The notes beneath the pieces are model-generated. The model had not been told where the DNA came from. It made no database searches and saw only the letters and a list, made by a program, of their open reading frames with translations. Source: Campylobacter concisus (GTDB taxonomy: Bacteria > Campylobacterota > Campylobacteria > Campylobacterales > Campylobacteraceae). Taken from it: DNA of 64,000 bases. Positions 55,016-64,000 of the stretch are shown here, in pieces (position 1 is the stretch's first letter; every line of letters starts with the position of its first letter). A program made the translations under genes and the position numbers. The stretch covers positions 62,001 through 126,000 of the forward strand of contig NZ_NDYP01000009.1 of NCBI RefSeq assembly GCF_002165775.1, given 5' to 3'.

Positions 55016-55771
55016 ATGAAGTTAGGAACTTATACTGCAAACCAGGCTTCAGGAAACTATTATTTAGATCAGGCAAAAAATAGCGAGAAGAAAGCGCTAA
55101 ATGCTATCTCTGCAAACAGCGAGATCAAGGCATCAGGTGCAAATTTACAAATCGCAGAGAGTTTGCTTTCACAAACAAATGTCTTGAACGAAGGTTTGGC
55201 AAATGCAAACGACATGATCGGTATGCTTCAAATCGCTGACTCAACGCTTTTAAATTTAAGTAAAAGTACAGATAGAATAGGCGAGCTTTCAAGTAAGCTT
55301 ACAAATCCTACTCTCTCAGCAAATGAACAAAAAGGTATAAAGGGCGAAATAAACGCACTAAGAAATGCTATGAATGATAGCGTAAAAGAGGCTAAATTTA
55401 ATGGCAAAAACGTATTTGATGCTGAGCTTGGATTTTTCACAGGCGAGAGTACAAAAAATATAAATTTGGGCACAAATGCTCTTTTAAATGTCAAAGATGA
55501 CGGCTCAAATACAGGTGAAATTTTAAAAAATATAAATTCACTTCGCTCAGAGATCGGATCAACACAAAATGCTGTATTTAGAGGTATAAATGCTCTAGCC
55601 GCAAGGAGCGTGGCAAATGCTAATAGTGTAGAAAATCTTGATAGTAGTGATATCGCAAAGAACTTGGAAGAAAATTTACAAGCAAATTTAAAGCTACATG
55701 CTGCGAGCTTAGCCAAAGCTCATGATACTACGAGCTTAGCTGCAAAACTAGATAAACTTCTAGCTGAATAA
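55016..55771 (+). CDS. flaC: Flagellin-like secreted protein FlaC
   Basis: The 251-residue protein looks like a flagellin reduced to its coiled-coil D0/D1 ends: N-terminal heptads (KKALNAISANSEIKASGANLQIAESLLSQ) and a C-terminal helix region without a variable D2/D3 domain. C. jejuni FlaC has the same size (249 residues), is secreted through the flagellar export system rather than built into the filament, and binds host cells. A terminator follows. Confidence 0.87.
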   Translation: MKLGTYTANQASGNYYLDQAKNSEKKALNAISANSEIKASGANLQIAESLLSQTNVLNEGLANANDMIGMLQIADSTLLNLSKSTDRIGELSSKLTNPTLSANEQKGIKGEINALRNAMNDSVKEAKFNGKNVFDAELGFFTGESTKNINLGTNALLNVKDDGSNTGEILKNINSLRSEIGSTQNAVFRGINALAARSVANANSVENLDSSDIAKNLEENLQANLKLHAASLAKAHDTTSLAAKLDKLLAE

Positions 55772-55774
55772 ATT

Positions 55775-55805
55775 TTTACCGGTCTTGCACCGGTAAATTC
55801 TTTTT
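55775..55805 (+). terminator. flaC intrinsic terminator
   Basis: Stem TTTACCGGT with a CTTGC loop and the perfect complement, then AATTC and a T5 run, directly after the flaC stop. Confidence 0.88.
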
Positions 55806-55995
55806 ATCTAATTTTATTCTTTAAAAAATATTAAGTTTTTGTGTTTCTATTTTTAAGTTGGTTTAATGGCTAAATAAAATTTAGATCTAGTCTTTCAATA
55901 ATGAAATTAATGTAGTTTGCTAGTAAAATTTATTGCTAAAAATTATCAAATTTAAATTTTATAAAGCTAAAGAGAAAGTCTTAAGGAAAATATCC

Positions 55996-56018
55996 AAAAG
56001 AAAAGGGCTTTTAGCCCT
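55996..56018 (-). terminator. rpoD intrinsic terminator
   Basis: On the minus strand AGGGCT-AAA-AGCCCT is followed by TTTTCTTTT. The rpoD stop codon forms part of the loop region. Confidence 0.78.
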
Positions 56019-57867
56019 CAATGTAGTTTTTAAGTTTTCTACCGACTTTTGGGTGTTTTAGTTTTTTTATAGCTGAGCTTTCTATCTGGCGGACGCGCTC
56101 ACGAGTGACATTTAGGGCCTTGCCGATCTCTTCAAGTGTGCGGTCGCTCTCATCTTCAAGCAAGCCAAATCTCATCGAAATAACCGCTTTTTCACGCTCA
56201 TTTAGCTGTGAAAGTACGTCATCTATCTGCTCTCTAAGGTCACTTTTTAAAATTTGATCAATTGGAGAAAGTGAGCTTTTATCCTCAACAAAATCTCCAA
56301 ATTTACCGTCTTCTTCGTTTGCGATAGGGGCTTCGAGGCTGATAGGCTCTTTTGTTATTTTGATGACTTGCTTTACCTTATCAACGCTTAGTCCAACCTC
56401 TTTTGCGATAACGCTCACATCAGGCTCTTTTCCCTCTTCTTGGAGGTATTTGCGGTTTATTTTGTTGATACGATTTATCGTCTCTATCATATGGATAGGT
56501 ATCCTAATCGTCCTTGCCTGATCGGCGATCGCACGCGAAATAGCCTGGCGGATCCACCATGTGGCGTAGGTTGAAAATTTATAGCCTTTTCTATATTCAA
56601 ATTTATCAACCGCCTTCATAAGGCCAATGTTGCCCTCTTGGATGAGATCTAAAAATGGCAAGCCCCTGTTTGTATAGCGTTTCGCGATACTTACAACTAG
56701 ACGGAGATTTGACTTAGCCATTCTAGCTTTTGCCTCGTCAGAAATTTTCTTTCCACGTTTGATCTGCTCTAGAATTTCTTTTAGCCTTGTTGGTTCAAGA
56801 TCAAAGCCTTGCTTGCTTGCCTCTTTTGTAGTAAATAGCTTTTTGATCTCGACATAAGTTGAGACCATTGTAGCTTCTGGTACTCGAGCCGCGATTTCTT
56901 CCTTACTAAGCTTGATGATATCTTTTAGTATGCTTTTGTGATTTTTCTTAAGTTCATCACTAAACATTGGCAAGCGATACTCTAAGCGTTTTAATTCTCT
57001 ATCAAATTCATCGTCGCTTTTTAGAGCTGTTTCCATTGATTTTACGATTTCGCTGATTAGCTTACTTGTTGGCCCAAGATCCATCAACTTCTCTTTTAAA
57101 ATTTTCTTTTTAAATGCAAGAGCCATTTTTGAAGCTGTGTCGTCACTTTCTACCTTATCTTGCTTGTTTGCAGTTTTTAGCCACTCTTTTTTAGCTTTTT
57201 CAAGGGCTTTAAAGCTCTCTATGACCTTTTCAGCACGTTTGTCGTTTTTGGCTGATTTTTTAGGAGCTTCGTTCTCTTCGTTGTCCTCATCTTCCTCGTC
57301 TATATCGTCTTCGCTATCTTCATTCTCTTCGTTTTCACTCTCGTCCTCAAAACTCTTAAAAAGCTCTTTTACACGGCGTTCTCTGTTTATAAGTGGCTCT
57401 TTGTAATCAAGTATGAAATCTATCAAAAATGGCACTGAACAAAATGCATCGATAATGATATCTTCGCCAAGCTCGATTCTTTTGCTGATCTCTACCTCTT
57501 CATCTTTTGTAAGAAGTGCGATCTGACCCATCTCTCTTAGATACATCCTTACTGGACTATCAGATCTTGACCACTCTAAAAGGTCACTTTCGCCTGAAAG
57601 ATCGAGGTCTTCGTCGATATCTTGATCACTTTTTTGAGCATTTTCTTGGCGTTTTTTAGCATCGGCTAAATTTCTAAGCTTTGCAGCCTCAGCAGATGTG
57701 ATGAGCTGGACTTTATTCGTTTTTGCTAGTTGTTCTATCTTTTTTACTATCGTAGCAGTCGGAGCTTTGTCTAATAATTTTACTAATTTTTCGTATGTCA
57801 AAAAGCCTTTTGCATTTTCAGCGAAAAGCTCTTCTATCTGAGAAAAAGAGTCTTTTGCGGCGCTCAT
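56011..57867 (-). CDS. rpoD: RNA polymerase primary sigma factor
   Basis: The 618-residue sigma-70 has regions 2-4 intact: [54 protein letters not shown] (region 2.4) and the C-terminal [24 protein letters not shown]. An acidic low-complexity insertion ([20 protein letters not shown]) lies near 170-200 between regions 1.2 and 2. It would read the consensus promoter at 41216-41244. Confidence 0.97.
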   Translation of the reverse strand: MSAAKDSFSQIEELFAENAKGFLTYEKLVKLLDKAPTATIVKKIEQLAKTNKVQLITSAEAAKLRNLADAKKRQENAQKSDQDIDEDLDLSGESDLLEWSRSDSPVRMYLREMGQIALLTKDEEVEISKRIELGEDIIIDAFCSVPFLIDFILDYKEPLINRERRVKELFKSFEDESENEENEDSEDDIDEEDEDNEENEAPKKSAKNDKRAEKVIESFKALEKAKKEWLKTANKQDKVESDDTASKMALAFKKKILKEKLMDLGPTSKLISEIVKSMETALKSDDEFDRELKRLEYRLPMFSDELKKNHKSILKDIIKLSKEEIAARVPEATMVSTYVEIKKLFTTKEASKQGFDLEPTRLKEILEQIKRGKKISDEAKARMAKSNLRLVVSIAKRYTNRGLPFLDLIQEGNIGLMKAVDKFEYRKGYKFSTYATWWIRQAISRAIADQARTIRIPIHMIETINRINKINRKYLQEEGKEPDVSVIAKEVGLSVDKVKQVIKITKEPISLEAPIANEEDGKFGDFVEDKSSLSPIDQILKSDLREQIDDVLSQLNEREKAVISMRFGLLEDESDRTLEEIGKALNVTRERVRQIESSAIKKLKHPKVGRKLKNYIEG

Positions 57868-57960
57868 AAATTTCCTTTCGAATCGTCTAATTGTGATTTA
57901 AGTGTTGTTTAAAAGAAAGTGGATTATACCCAAATTTTGTAAATGTGTATAAAAACAAAA

Positions 57961-57978
57961 TTGGAACGATGATTGCTT
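57961..57978 (+). promoter_or_regulatory. Sigma-54 promoter of flgG2-flgG
   Basis: TTGGAACGATGATTGCTT has GG and GC separated by exactly 10 bases, matching the -24/-12 consensus (TTGGAAC-N5-TTGCTT). It lies 40 bases upstream of flgG2. Middle rod/hook genes in Campylobacter are RpoN-dependent and controlled by FlgSR. Confidence 0.93.
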
Positions 57979-58017
57979 AGTAAATTCTAAACAATCAAAT
58001 TTTGATTAGGAAAATTT

Positions 58018-58827
58018 ATGCAAAATGGTTATTATCAAGCCACTGCTGGCATGGTAACGCAGTTTAACAGACTAAATGTCATCTCAAACAACCTTGCAAA
58101 TGTAAATACGATCGGCTACAAGCGAAATGACGTAGTTATCGGTGACTTTGCGAGAATTTTTAAAGAGACGCAAGATGAGCTTCCGCTTAAAAATCACACA
58201 AAAGATGGAGCTAAATTTTTAAATAGAACTCTTAACCGCGTGCCACAAGTGAGCGAAGAATACACCGACTTTAGTGCCGGTGGCTTTAAATACAGCTCAA
58301 ACACGCTTGACTTTGCGATAAAAAGAGATGACGCATTCTTCTTAGTCGATACTCCAAATGGCGTAAAGCTTAGTAAAAACGGCTCTTTTAGTCTTGATGG
58401 CGACGGCTACATCGTCACAAAAGAAGGCTATAAAGTTTTACCAAGCGGCTACGAGGCACAAAATCCTGGTCAAAGAGGTATCCAAGTACCACAAGGAGAG
58501 GTGCTAACTGCTGATAAAAATGGAAATTTATACTCAAATAACAATCAATTTTCTAAATTTTTTATCGCCCAACCAAGGGAGATAAGAGATCTTAAAAAGG
58601 CCGGCGACAACCTCTTTGAAACTAGAAATTTTGACGACATAACCGAGCTTGATGAAGCTGATAGTGTAATGCAAGGATATGCTCAGATGTCAAACGTAAA
58701 CCCAGTTTTAGAAATGGTGGGTCTAATAGAAACCCAGCGCTTAGTTGATATGTATCAAAAGGTTATGACAAGCCACATGAGTGATCTTAACCAAGATGCT
58801 GTTCAAAAACTAGCCCTAAAAGCTTAA
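58018..58827 (+). CDS. flgG2: Flagellar rod protein FlgF-type (FlgG2)
   Basis: The 269-residue proximal rod protein starts with the axial-family motif (ATAGMVTQFNRLNVISNNLANVNTIGYKRNDV) and ends with the matching C-terminal helix (QRLVDMYQKVMTSHMSDLNQDAV). In C. jejuni the FlgF-like protein is named FlgG2. It sits 15 bases upstream of flgG and is expressed from the sigma-54 promoter at 57961. Confidence 0.92.
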   Translation: MQNGYYQATAGMVTQFNRLNVISNNLANVNTIGYKRNDVVIGDFARIFKETQDELPLKNHTKDGAKFLNRTLNRVPQVSEEYTDFSAGGFKYSSNTLDFAIKRDDAFFLVDTPNGVKLSKNGSFSLDGDGYIVTKEGYKVLPSGYEAQNPGQRGIQVPQGEVLTADKNGNLYSNNNQFSKFFIAQPREIRDLKKAGDNLFETRNFDDITELDEADSVMQGYAQMSNVNPVLEMVGLIETQRLVDMYQKVMTSHMSDLNQDAVQKLALKA

Positions 58828-58842
58828 TAAAAGGATAAAACT

Positions 58843-59631
58843 ATGATGAGATCACTTTACACTGCGGCCACTGGCATGATAGCCCAGCAGACGCAGATAG
58901 ATGTAACCTCACACAACATTGCAAACGTAAATACTTATGGATACAAGAAAAATAGGGCTGAATTTGCTGATCTTATGTATCAAGTAATGGAGTACGCAGG
59001 TACGGCTACAAGTCAGACTACTACAAGTCCAACTGGTATCGAAGTGGGTCTTGGCGTACGTCCAACGGCGATAAATAAAATTTTTTCTCAGGGCTATTTT
59101 AAAGAGACTAGCAATAACCTAGATATGGTAATAGCTGGCAACGGATTTTTTCAGATTCAGTTACCAGATGGCACCACTGCTTATACTAGAAATGGCGCCT
59201 TTAAGCTTGATGCAAACGGCACTATTGTAAATAGCGACGGCTATCAGCTGATCCCTCAGATCACAGTCCCTGCAAATGCGACGCAAATTTCTATCGGCAC
59301 AGATGGCACCGTGTCAGTGCTCCAAGCAGGTGAGAGAGAGATGGCTCAGATAGGTCAGATCGAGTTAGCAAACTTTATAAACCCAGCTGGCCTTCACTCA
59401 ATGGGTGACAACAACTATCTAGAAACAAGCGCTAGCGGTAACGTGGTGGTGGGTGTGGCAGGACTTGACGGACTTGGTACGATCAGACAAGGATTTGTCG
59501 AGATGAGTAACGTTCAGCTGGTCGAAGAGATGACCGATCTTATCACTGGCCAGCGCGCATACGAGGCAAACTCAAAGGCGATAACTACGAGTGATTCGAT
59601 GCTTGAAATAGTAAATGGGCTTAAAAGGTAG
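58843..59631 (+). CDS. flgG: Flagellar distal rod protein FlgG
   Basis: The 262-residue distal rod protein shows MMRSLYTAATGMIAQQTQIDVTSHNIANVNTYGYKK at the N-terminus, GNGFFQIQLPDGTTAYTRNGAFKLDANG in the core and the C-terminal EEMTDLITGQRAYEANSKAI helix. It follows flgG2 with AAAAGGATAAAAC as ribosome-binding region. The small ORF at 59637 is next. Confidence 0.96.
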   Translation: MMRSLYTAATGMIAQQTQIDVTSHNIANVNTYGYKKNRAEFADLMYQVMEYAGTATSQTTTSPTGIEVGLGVRPTAINKIFSQGYFKETSNNLDMVIAGNGFFQIQLPDGTTAYTRNGAFKLDANGTIVNSDGYQLIPQITVPANATQISIGTDGTVSVLQAGEREMAQIGQIELANFINPAGLHSMGDNNYLETSASGNVVVGVAGLDGLGTIRQGFVEMSNVQLVEEMTDLITGQRAYEANSKAITTSDSMLEIVNGLKR

Positions 59632-59636
59632 GTAGG

Positions 59637-59750
59637 ATGAACGCGACTCTAGCTATCGTTGGGCTTATACTGGTTGCTTTTACGCTTGAGGTATTTTGCT
59701 TTTTAAATAAAACATCAAAAGGCAAGGACTCGATAAAACAGACGCATTAA
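59637..59750 (+). CDS. Small single-span membrane protein downstream of flgG
   Basis: A 37-residue ORF starts at ATG 59637, five bases after the flgG stop, with TAGG just upstream. The sequence is one hydrophobic segment (MNATLAIVGLILVAFTLEVF) and a short basic tail ending KQTH. It is probably translated through coupling to flgG; whether it functions in the flagellum is unknown. No family is recognised. Confidence 0.6.
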   Translation: MNATLAIVGLILVAFTLEVFCFLNKTSKGKDSIKQTH

Positions 59751-59921
59751 TTTGGTCTAAATTATAAATTTGGCAGTACTATTGTTGCTTGATGAATTAT
59801 AAATTTTTTGAGGCATCTTTGTAACTGCCTGTAAAATTTTCTCTTATCCTGCTACCACTTTGATACATCTCGTCTAAAATTTCTGCTCTTAAGAGCAAGA
59901 ATAAAAGCATCTTTTGCTTAA

Positions 59922-60365
59922 TTAAAAATTTTTAAGCATACTGCATGCTTCTTCCAAATCAAGCTCGCAGGCTTTTTTGTAGTAGTTTTTTGCTCTATTT
60001 TTATCTTGCAACATACCAGCATCTCCAGTTTCATAAATGAGTGCAAGAGTATAGCAAGCAAATGCATTTTTTAATTCACATGCCTTATTATAAAGTCTAA
60101 GTCCTTCTTCTTTCTCCTGTGCTAGAGTGTCTTTTTGTAGATATGTATTTCCTAAAAATAGACAGCTATGTGGATTGCCTAGCTCGCAGGCCTTGTTCGC
60201 CATAGCTGCCATTTTATCGCACTCATTTTTGTCAAGGTAGATATATATAAGATCGGTGCAGCTTTCTATGTTGTTTAAAGCGCATTCACTTTCAAGCTTG
60301 GCAGTATCTAAATTTTTACCCCAAGAAAATAGAATACAAAATAAAATTAGAATTACCTTTTTCAT
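59922..60365 (-). CDS. Secreted Sel1-repeat protein
   Basis: The 147-residue protein has a Sec signal (MKKVILILFCILFSWG) and three to four Sel1 repeats with paired cysteines (MANKACELGNPHSCLFLGN, YNKACELKNAFACYTLA, YKKACELDLEEACSML). It is the second small Hcp/Sel1 protein of the window, after the one at 25369. It is monocistronic and divergent from azlC. Confidence 0.85.
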   Translation of the reverse strand: MKKVILILFCILFSWGKNLDTAKLESECALNNIESCTDLIYIYLDKNECDKMAAMANKACELGNPHSCLFLGNTYLQKDTLAQEKEEGLRLYNKACELKNAFACYTLALIYETGDAGMLQDKNRAKNYYKKACELDLEEACSMLKNF

Positions 60366-60467
60366 CTTTTAACTCCAAAAATTTCTATCATTTTATAAAA
60401 TTTAACTCTATTTTTACTCTTATTTTTAAATTTTTGCTAACATTTTGGCTTTTATTAAGGTAAAAAT

Positions 60468-61130
60468 TTGACATTTAACTACGTTTTTAAACTATCTATT
60501 TCTATCTTTATGGGCTATTTTCCGCTTGGTGTCGCATTTGGCATTTTGGCTAAAAGTATGGGTGTTAGCGCATTTATCGCTGTGGCGCTTAGTACGTTAG
60601 CATACGGCGGCGCAGCGCAGTTTATGATGCTCTCGCTCTTTAGCGTTGGTACGAGCTATGTTGAGGTTTTTATCGTGAGCTACCTTGTAAATTTGCGCCA
60701 CACTTTTTATGGAATTTCACTTTTAAAAGAGTATAGTGGGATCAAATTTAGGCTTTTAAACATCGCTTTGCTAACAGATGAGACCTTTGCCATATTTAAA
60801 AATTTGGGACTAAAAGAGGCGAGTGATCGAAGTTTTGTCTTTACTTGGCTAAATTTACTTGCATGGTCTTACTGGGCGGCTGGAACACTGCTTGGTGCGA
60901 TACTTGGTGATCTTATAAAGGTCGATACAAATGGGCTTGAGTTTAGTTTGACATCACTTTTTATAGTGGTTGTCATCGAGATGTTTAAAAATGATAAAAA
61001 CTACCGCGTACTCTTTTTGGCGACATTTTTTGGTGTGCTTGGAGTGAGCCTATTTCCGGCTAAATTTGTGCTTGTTGGCTCAATGGCGCTTTGTTTTATA
61101 TTTTTGCTTTTGTTTAAGGATAAAATTTGA
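60468..61130 (+). CDS. azlC: AzlC-family branched-chain amino acid exporter subunit
   Basis: The 220-residue membrane protein has the AzlC pattern: GYFPLGVAFGILAKSMG, YGGAAQFMML and YLVNLRHTFYGISL. AzlC and AzlD together export branched-chain amino acids. It starts from a TTG at 60468 and overlaps azlD by four bases, which pairs the two subunits. Confidence 0.9.
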   Translation: MTFNYVFKLSISIFMGYFPLGVAFGILAKSMGVSAFIAVALSTLAYGGAAQFMMLSLFSVGTSYVEVFIVSYLVNLRHTFYGISLLKEYSGIKFRLLNIALLTDETFAIFKNLGLKEASDRSFVFTWLNLLAWSYWAAGTLLGAILGDLIKVDTNGLEFSLTSLFIVVVIEMFKNDKNYRVLFLATFFGVLGVSLFPAKFVLVGSMALCFIFLLLFKDKI

Positions 61131-61462
61131 TAAGTGTAAGCTCAAGTGAGACGGTACTTTTTGTGGCGGTGCTTTTAAGTGCTCTAGCTACTTTTATAAC
61201 GAGGGCAACGCCGTTTTATGCTCTGAAAAACCATAAGTCAAACCCTTATTTAGACGCCATTGAGAAGCATATGGGCATGATGATAATGGTCGTTTTGGTC
61301 TGCTACGGCTTAAAAGATACGAAATTTAGCGAGTTTCCTTATGGTTTAAGCGAGATAGTAGCAGTTTTTACGGCTATTTTGATGCATTTAAAATTTAAAA
61401 ATACCCTTCTTAGCATAGTTATTTCAACTGGAATTTATATGTTTTTGATAAGAATTTTTTAA
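61127..61462 (+). CDS. azlD: AzlD-family transport subunit
   Basis: The 111-residue partner of AzlC starts at TTG 61127 and has about four membrane segments, with the family's ITRATPFYAL near residue 23 and GMMIMVVLVCYGL near 45. Overlap with azlC supports a heteromeric exporter. Confidence 0.87.
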   Translation: MISVSSSETVLFVAVLLSALATFITRATPFYALKNHKSNPYLDAIEKHMGMMIMVVLVCYGLKDTKFSEFPYGLSEIVAVFTAILMHLKFKNTLLSIVISTGIYMFLIRIF

Positions 61463-61509
61463 ATAAATATAAAATTTGGAAGTTAATAAATTTTTTAAAT
61501 AAATGGCAT

Positions 61510-61515
61510 TATAAT
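61510..61515 (+). promoter_or_regulatory. Probable -10 element of the asparaginase gene
   Basis: TATAAT about 33 bases upstream of the ATG at 61548, followed by an AAAGGAGC ribosome-binding site. Confidence 0.6.
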
Positions 61516-61532
61516 GACTTTGCAAATTTTAA

Positions 61533-62594
<1,062 letters not shown>

Positions 62595-62598
62595 AAAA

Positions 62599-62621
62599 AG
62601 AGGCGGCTTGGTCCGCCTTTT
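62599..62621 (+). terminator. ansB intrinsic terminator
   Basis: AGGCGG-CTTGGT-CCGCCT with a following TTTT tract begins 5 bases after the ansB stop. Confidence 0.9.
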
Positions 62622-62671
62622 AAATTTAAGCTATAAATTTGATCGCTGGATCTGATTTATAGCTTAAATTT
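62622..62671. repeat. Perfect 17-base inverted repeat
   Basis: AAATTTAAGCTATAAAT and its perfect complement flank a 16-base loop directly after the ansB terminator and 33 bases before the LysE-type gene. A T5 tract follows the right arm. It may be a second terminator, an mRNA structure in the leader of the next gene or an operator. Confidence 0.75.
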
Positions 62672-62703
62672 TTATATTTGTTAGCTAAATTTCAAGGCTT
62701 TTT

Positions 62704-63303
62704 ATGGACTTCTTACTCTTTTTCGCCACGCTTGCTCCTATCTCGCTAATGCCGGGCATCAATATGACCTATGCGATGAGTATCGGTATGAGCTTTGGCT
62801 ATAAGCACTCGCTTATTATGATGACCGGACAGCTTCTTTCGCTTGCTTTCGTGGCGTTTTGCTGTATGCTTGGCGTGGGCGCGGTGCTTCATCATTTTGA
62901 GTACGCATTTAAGGCGCTAAACATCATCGCAGGGCTTTATATGCTCTATCTTGGCGCGATGCTTCTTTTTGGCAAGGGCGAGCTTAGCATAACAAACGTC
63001 TCAAATTTACCAAGCAAAAAGCAGATGTTTATAAACGGCCTCATCGTTTGCTTCACAAATCCAAAGGCATGGATATTTTTCTCGGCTTTACTGCCTACAT
63101 TTTTGGATAAAGACGATCCCTTTAGTCTAACTCGTATGTGCGTGATCGCGGCAACGCTCGTTTTCATCGAGTTTTGCTCGCTAAATATCTACGCGCTTGG
63201 CGGAGCTATGCTAAAGAAATTTTTACAAACGCACCTAAGGCTGCTTGAAATTTGCACCGCCATTATCGTTTGCACGATCGGCGTACTTTTACTTTTTAGA
63301 TAA
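62704..63303 (+). CDS. LysE/RhtB-family amino acid exporter
   Basis: The 199-residue inner-membrane protein has about six helices and the family start ATLAPISLMPGINMTYAMSIGMSFGYKHSL and the NPKAWIFFSALLP turn. Substrates in the family include lysine, threonine and homoserine lactones; none can be assigned here. Two amino acid exporter systems (azlCD and this) are therefore close together around the asparaginase. Confidence 0.88.
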   Translation: MDFLLFFATLAPISLMPGINMTYAMSIGMSFGYKHSLIMMTGQLLSLAFVAFCCMLGVGAVLHHFEYAFKALNIIAGLYMLYLGAMLLFGKGELSITNVSNLPSKKQMFINGLIVCFTNPKAWIFFSALLPTFLDKDDPFSLTRMCVIAATLVFIEFCSLNIYALGGAMLKKFLQTHLRLLEICTAIIVCTIGVLLLFR

Positions 63304-63377
63304 ATTTAGCCTCTTTTTATATAGCTTGGCTAAAATTTGCCCGGTTTGCGCTACATTTTTGGCAAAAGGAGAAAAAG

Positions 63378-63737
63378 ATGAAAAAATTTCTATTTATACT
63401 TACAAATCAACCATACAACGGTACCGACAATGCTTACAACGCATTAAGGCTAGCTAAAACGCTAAAAGAAAAAGGCGAAGAGGTTAGAATTTTTCTAATG
63501 AACGACGCGGTCGATCTTGCGCGAAATAGCACCAAAAAGCCGGAAAACTACGACGTAGATCTAGTAGCGATGTTAAAAGAGCTTTACGCTAGCGGCGCTA
63601 TGCTAAAGGTTTGCGGTAGCTGCCAAACGAGATGCGGTTTGCATGCGGGAGAGCCTTATTTCGAGGCTGAGGTGAAAGGCAGCATGGATATCTTGTCCGA
63701 GTGGGTTAGGCAGTGCGATCAAGTGATGACGTTTTAG
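63378..63737 (+). CDS. DsrE-family protein
   Basis: The 119-residue protein has the DsrE/TusD Rossmann-like pattern (FLFILTNQPYNGTDNAYNALRLAKTLKEKG, VRIFLMNDAVDLA) and a late cysteine cluster CGSCQTRCG. DsrE proteins carry sulfur in transfer reactions or sense redox state; only the cysteine cluster supports that here. An AAAAGGAG site precedes the ATG. Confidence 0.82.
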   Translation: MKKFLFILTNQPYNGTDNAYNALRLAKTLKEKGEEVRIFLMNDAVDLARNSTKKPENYDVDLVAMLKELYASGAMLKVCGSCQTRCGLHAGEPYFEAEVKGSMDILSEWVRQCDQVMTF

Positions 63738-63756
63738 AGTAGGCGAAAGAGAATTT

Positions 63757-64000
63757 ATGAGCGTAACATTTAAGGTGAAAAATAAAAAGAAGCTTTTGGG
63801 CGGATATGAAAAGGCGCTAAGCGAGCGTAAAATTTCAGAGTTTATAGAGGGATTTTGCTTTTTTAATGGTCAAAACGACGAGCCGAGCGAGCTTTCGCTA
63901 AACGAAAACGTGATGATTGCTGGCGTATGGCAAAAGAGCGCTCGCGGCTTTGAACTAAACTATGAAGACGGCAAATATATCGTTCGAGTATGCACTCCAA
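63757..64000 (+). CDS. Unrecognised protein, N-terminal 81 residues
   Basis: An ORF starts at ATG 63757, 19 bases behind the DsrE-like gene, with GAAAGAGA upstream, and runs off the right edge. The visible part (MSVTFKVKNKKKLLGGYEKA, later MIAGVWQKSARGFELNYEDG) has no signal peptide or membrane segment. I do not recognise it. Confidence 0.6.
   Translation, partial: MSVTFKVKNKKKLLGGYEKALSERKISEFIEGFCFFNGQNDEPSELSLNENVMIAGVWQKSARGFELNYEDGKYIVRVCTP

Noticed and set aside
59884..59897. Palindrome TGCTCTTAAGAGCA between the flgG microprotein and the Sel1 gene
   Set aside because: A perfect 14-base palindrome without loop or T tract. It could be part of a weak terminator region, but nothing supports a specific function.

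Overview
The window is a low-GC, densely packed chromosomal segment from an epsilonproteobacterium, almost certainly Campylobacter, with content closest to the C. concisus/C. curvus group. The call rests on a Campylobacter-type major outer membrane porin, HobA beside holB and folP, a FlaC flagellin homologue, flgG2-flgG, a PEB4-type chaperone next to class II aldolase, and several gene blocks in the order known from C. jejuni (queA-tatC-tatB-hemW; rppH-lysC-hobA-holB-folP-ligA-tlyA-ribF-cmoA; hydrolase-nadE-lpxK-cutA-thrC-kdsB; hrcA-grpE-dnaK). The species assignment is inference. I see no rRNA, tRNA, CRISPR array, prophage or insertion sequence.

Layout. 1-3.4 kb (minus strand): queA (partial), tatC, tatB, hemW and an AraC-type regulator. 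3.5-6.6 kb: a TonB-dependent receptor and a PepSY membrane protein behind a strong Fur-box match, an iron-uptake unit. 6.6-15.7 kb: a long plus-strand run of housekeeping genes (rppH, lysC, hobA, holB, folP, a NADAR protein, ligA, tlyA, ribF, cmoA), many translationally coupled. 15.8-18.4 kb: a visibly AT-richer accessory islet with an HTH-like protein, two tandem paralogous envelope proteins of unknown family (the second apparently out of frame with its start because of an A7 tract), and a YwqK/MORN-like repeat protein. 18.4-20.7 kb: a selenocysteine-containing FDH-H-type formate dehydrogenase read through an in-frame UGA with a SECIS-like hairpin. 21-28 kb: rpsO, an Rrf2 regulator, flhA, a DHH phosphoesterase, small proteins, pyrB-pyrC. 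28-31 kb (minus strand): a Tat-exported transglutaminase-like protein, merT/merP-like genes and pepD. 31-34 kb: a small lipoprotein, cmoB, a Cj0977-like hotdog protein and the porin. 34-40.4 kb: an MBL hydrolase, nadE, an unusual DegT-family protein, lpxK, cutA, thrC and kdsB. 40.5-44.5 kb: a small XRE-type regulator with palindromic candidate operators, then hrcA-grpE-dnaK behind a consensus sigma-70 promoter and a CIRCE element. 44.6-55.8 kb: a membrane protein, ppk2, dsbD, nth, peb4, fbaA, a MotA/MotB-like pair of unknown role, a PLP enzyme, hisD and flaC. 56-64 kb: rpoD, flgG2-flgG behind a sigma-54 promoter, small proteins, azlCD, a periplasmic asparaginase, a LysE exporter, a DsrE-like protein and a truncated gene.

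Themes. Two flagellar loci appear with different promoter types. The cmo5U tRNA modification pathway is complete (cmoA, cmoB) but split between two loci. Heat-shock control looks like classical HrcA/CIRCE. The best candidates for undescribed biology are the 15.8-18.4 kb islet with its slippage-prone lipoprotein start, the MotAB/ZorAB-like pair at 50.4-52.8 kb, the DegT homologue that appears to lack its PLP lysine, and the XRE regulator with its palindromes upstream of hrcA.
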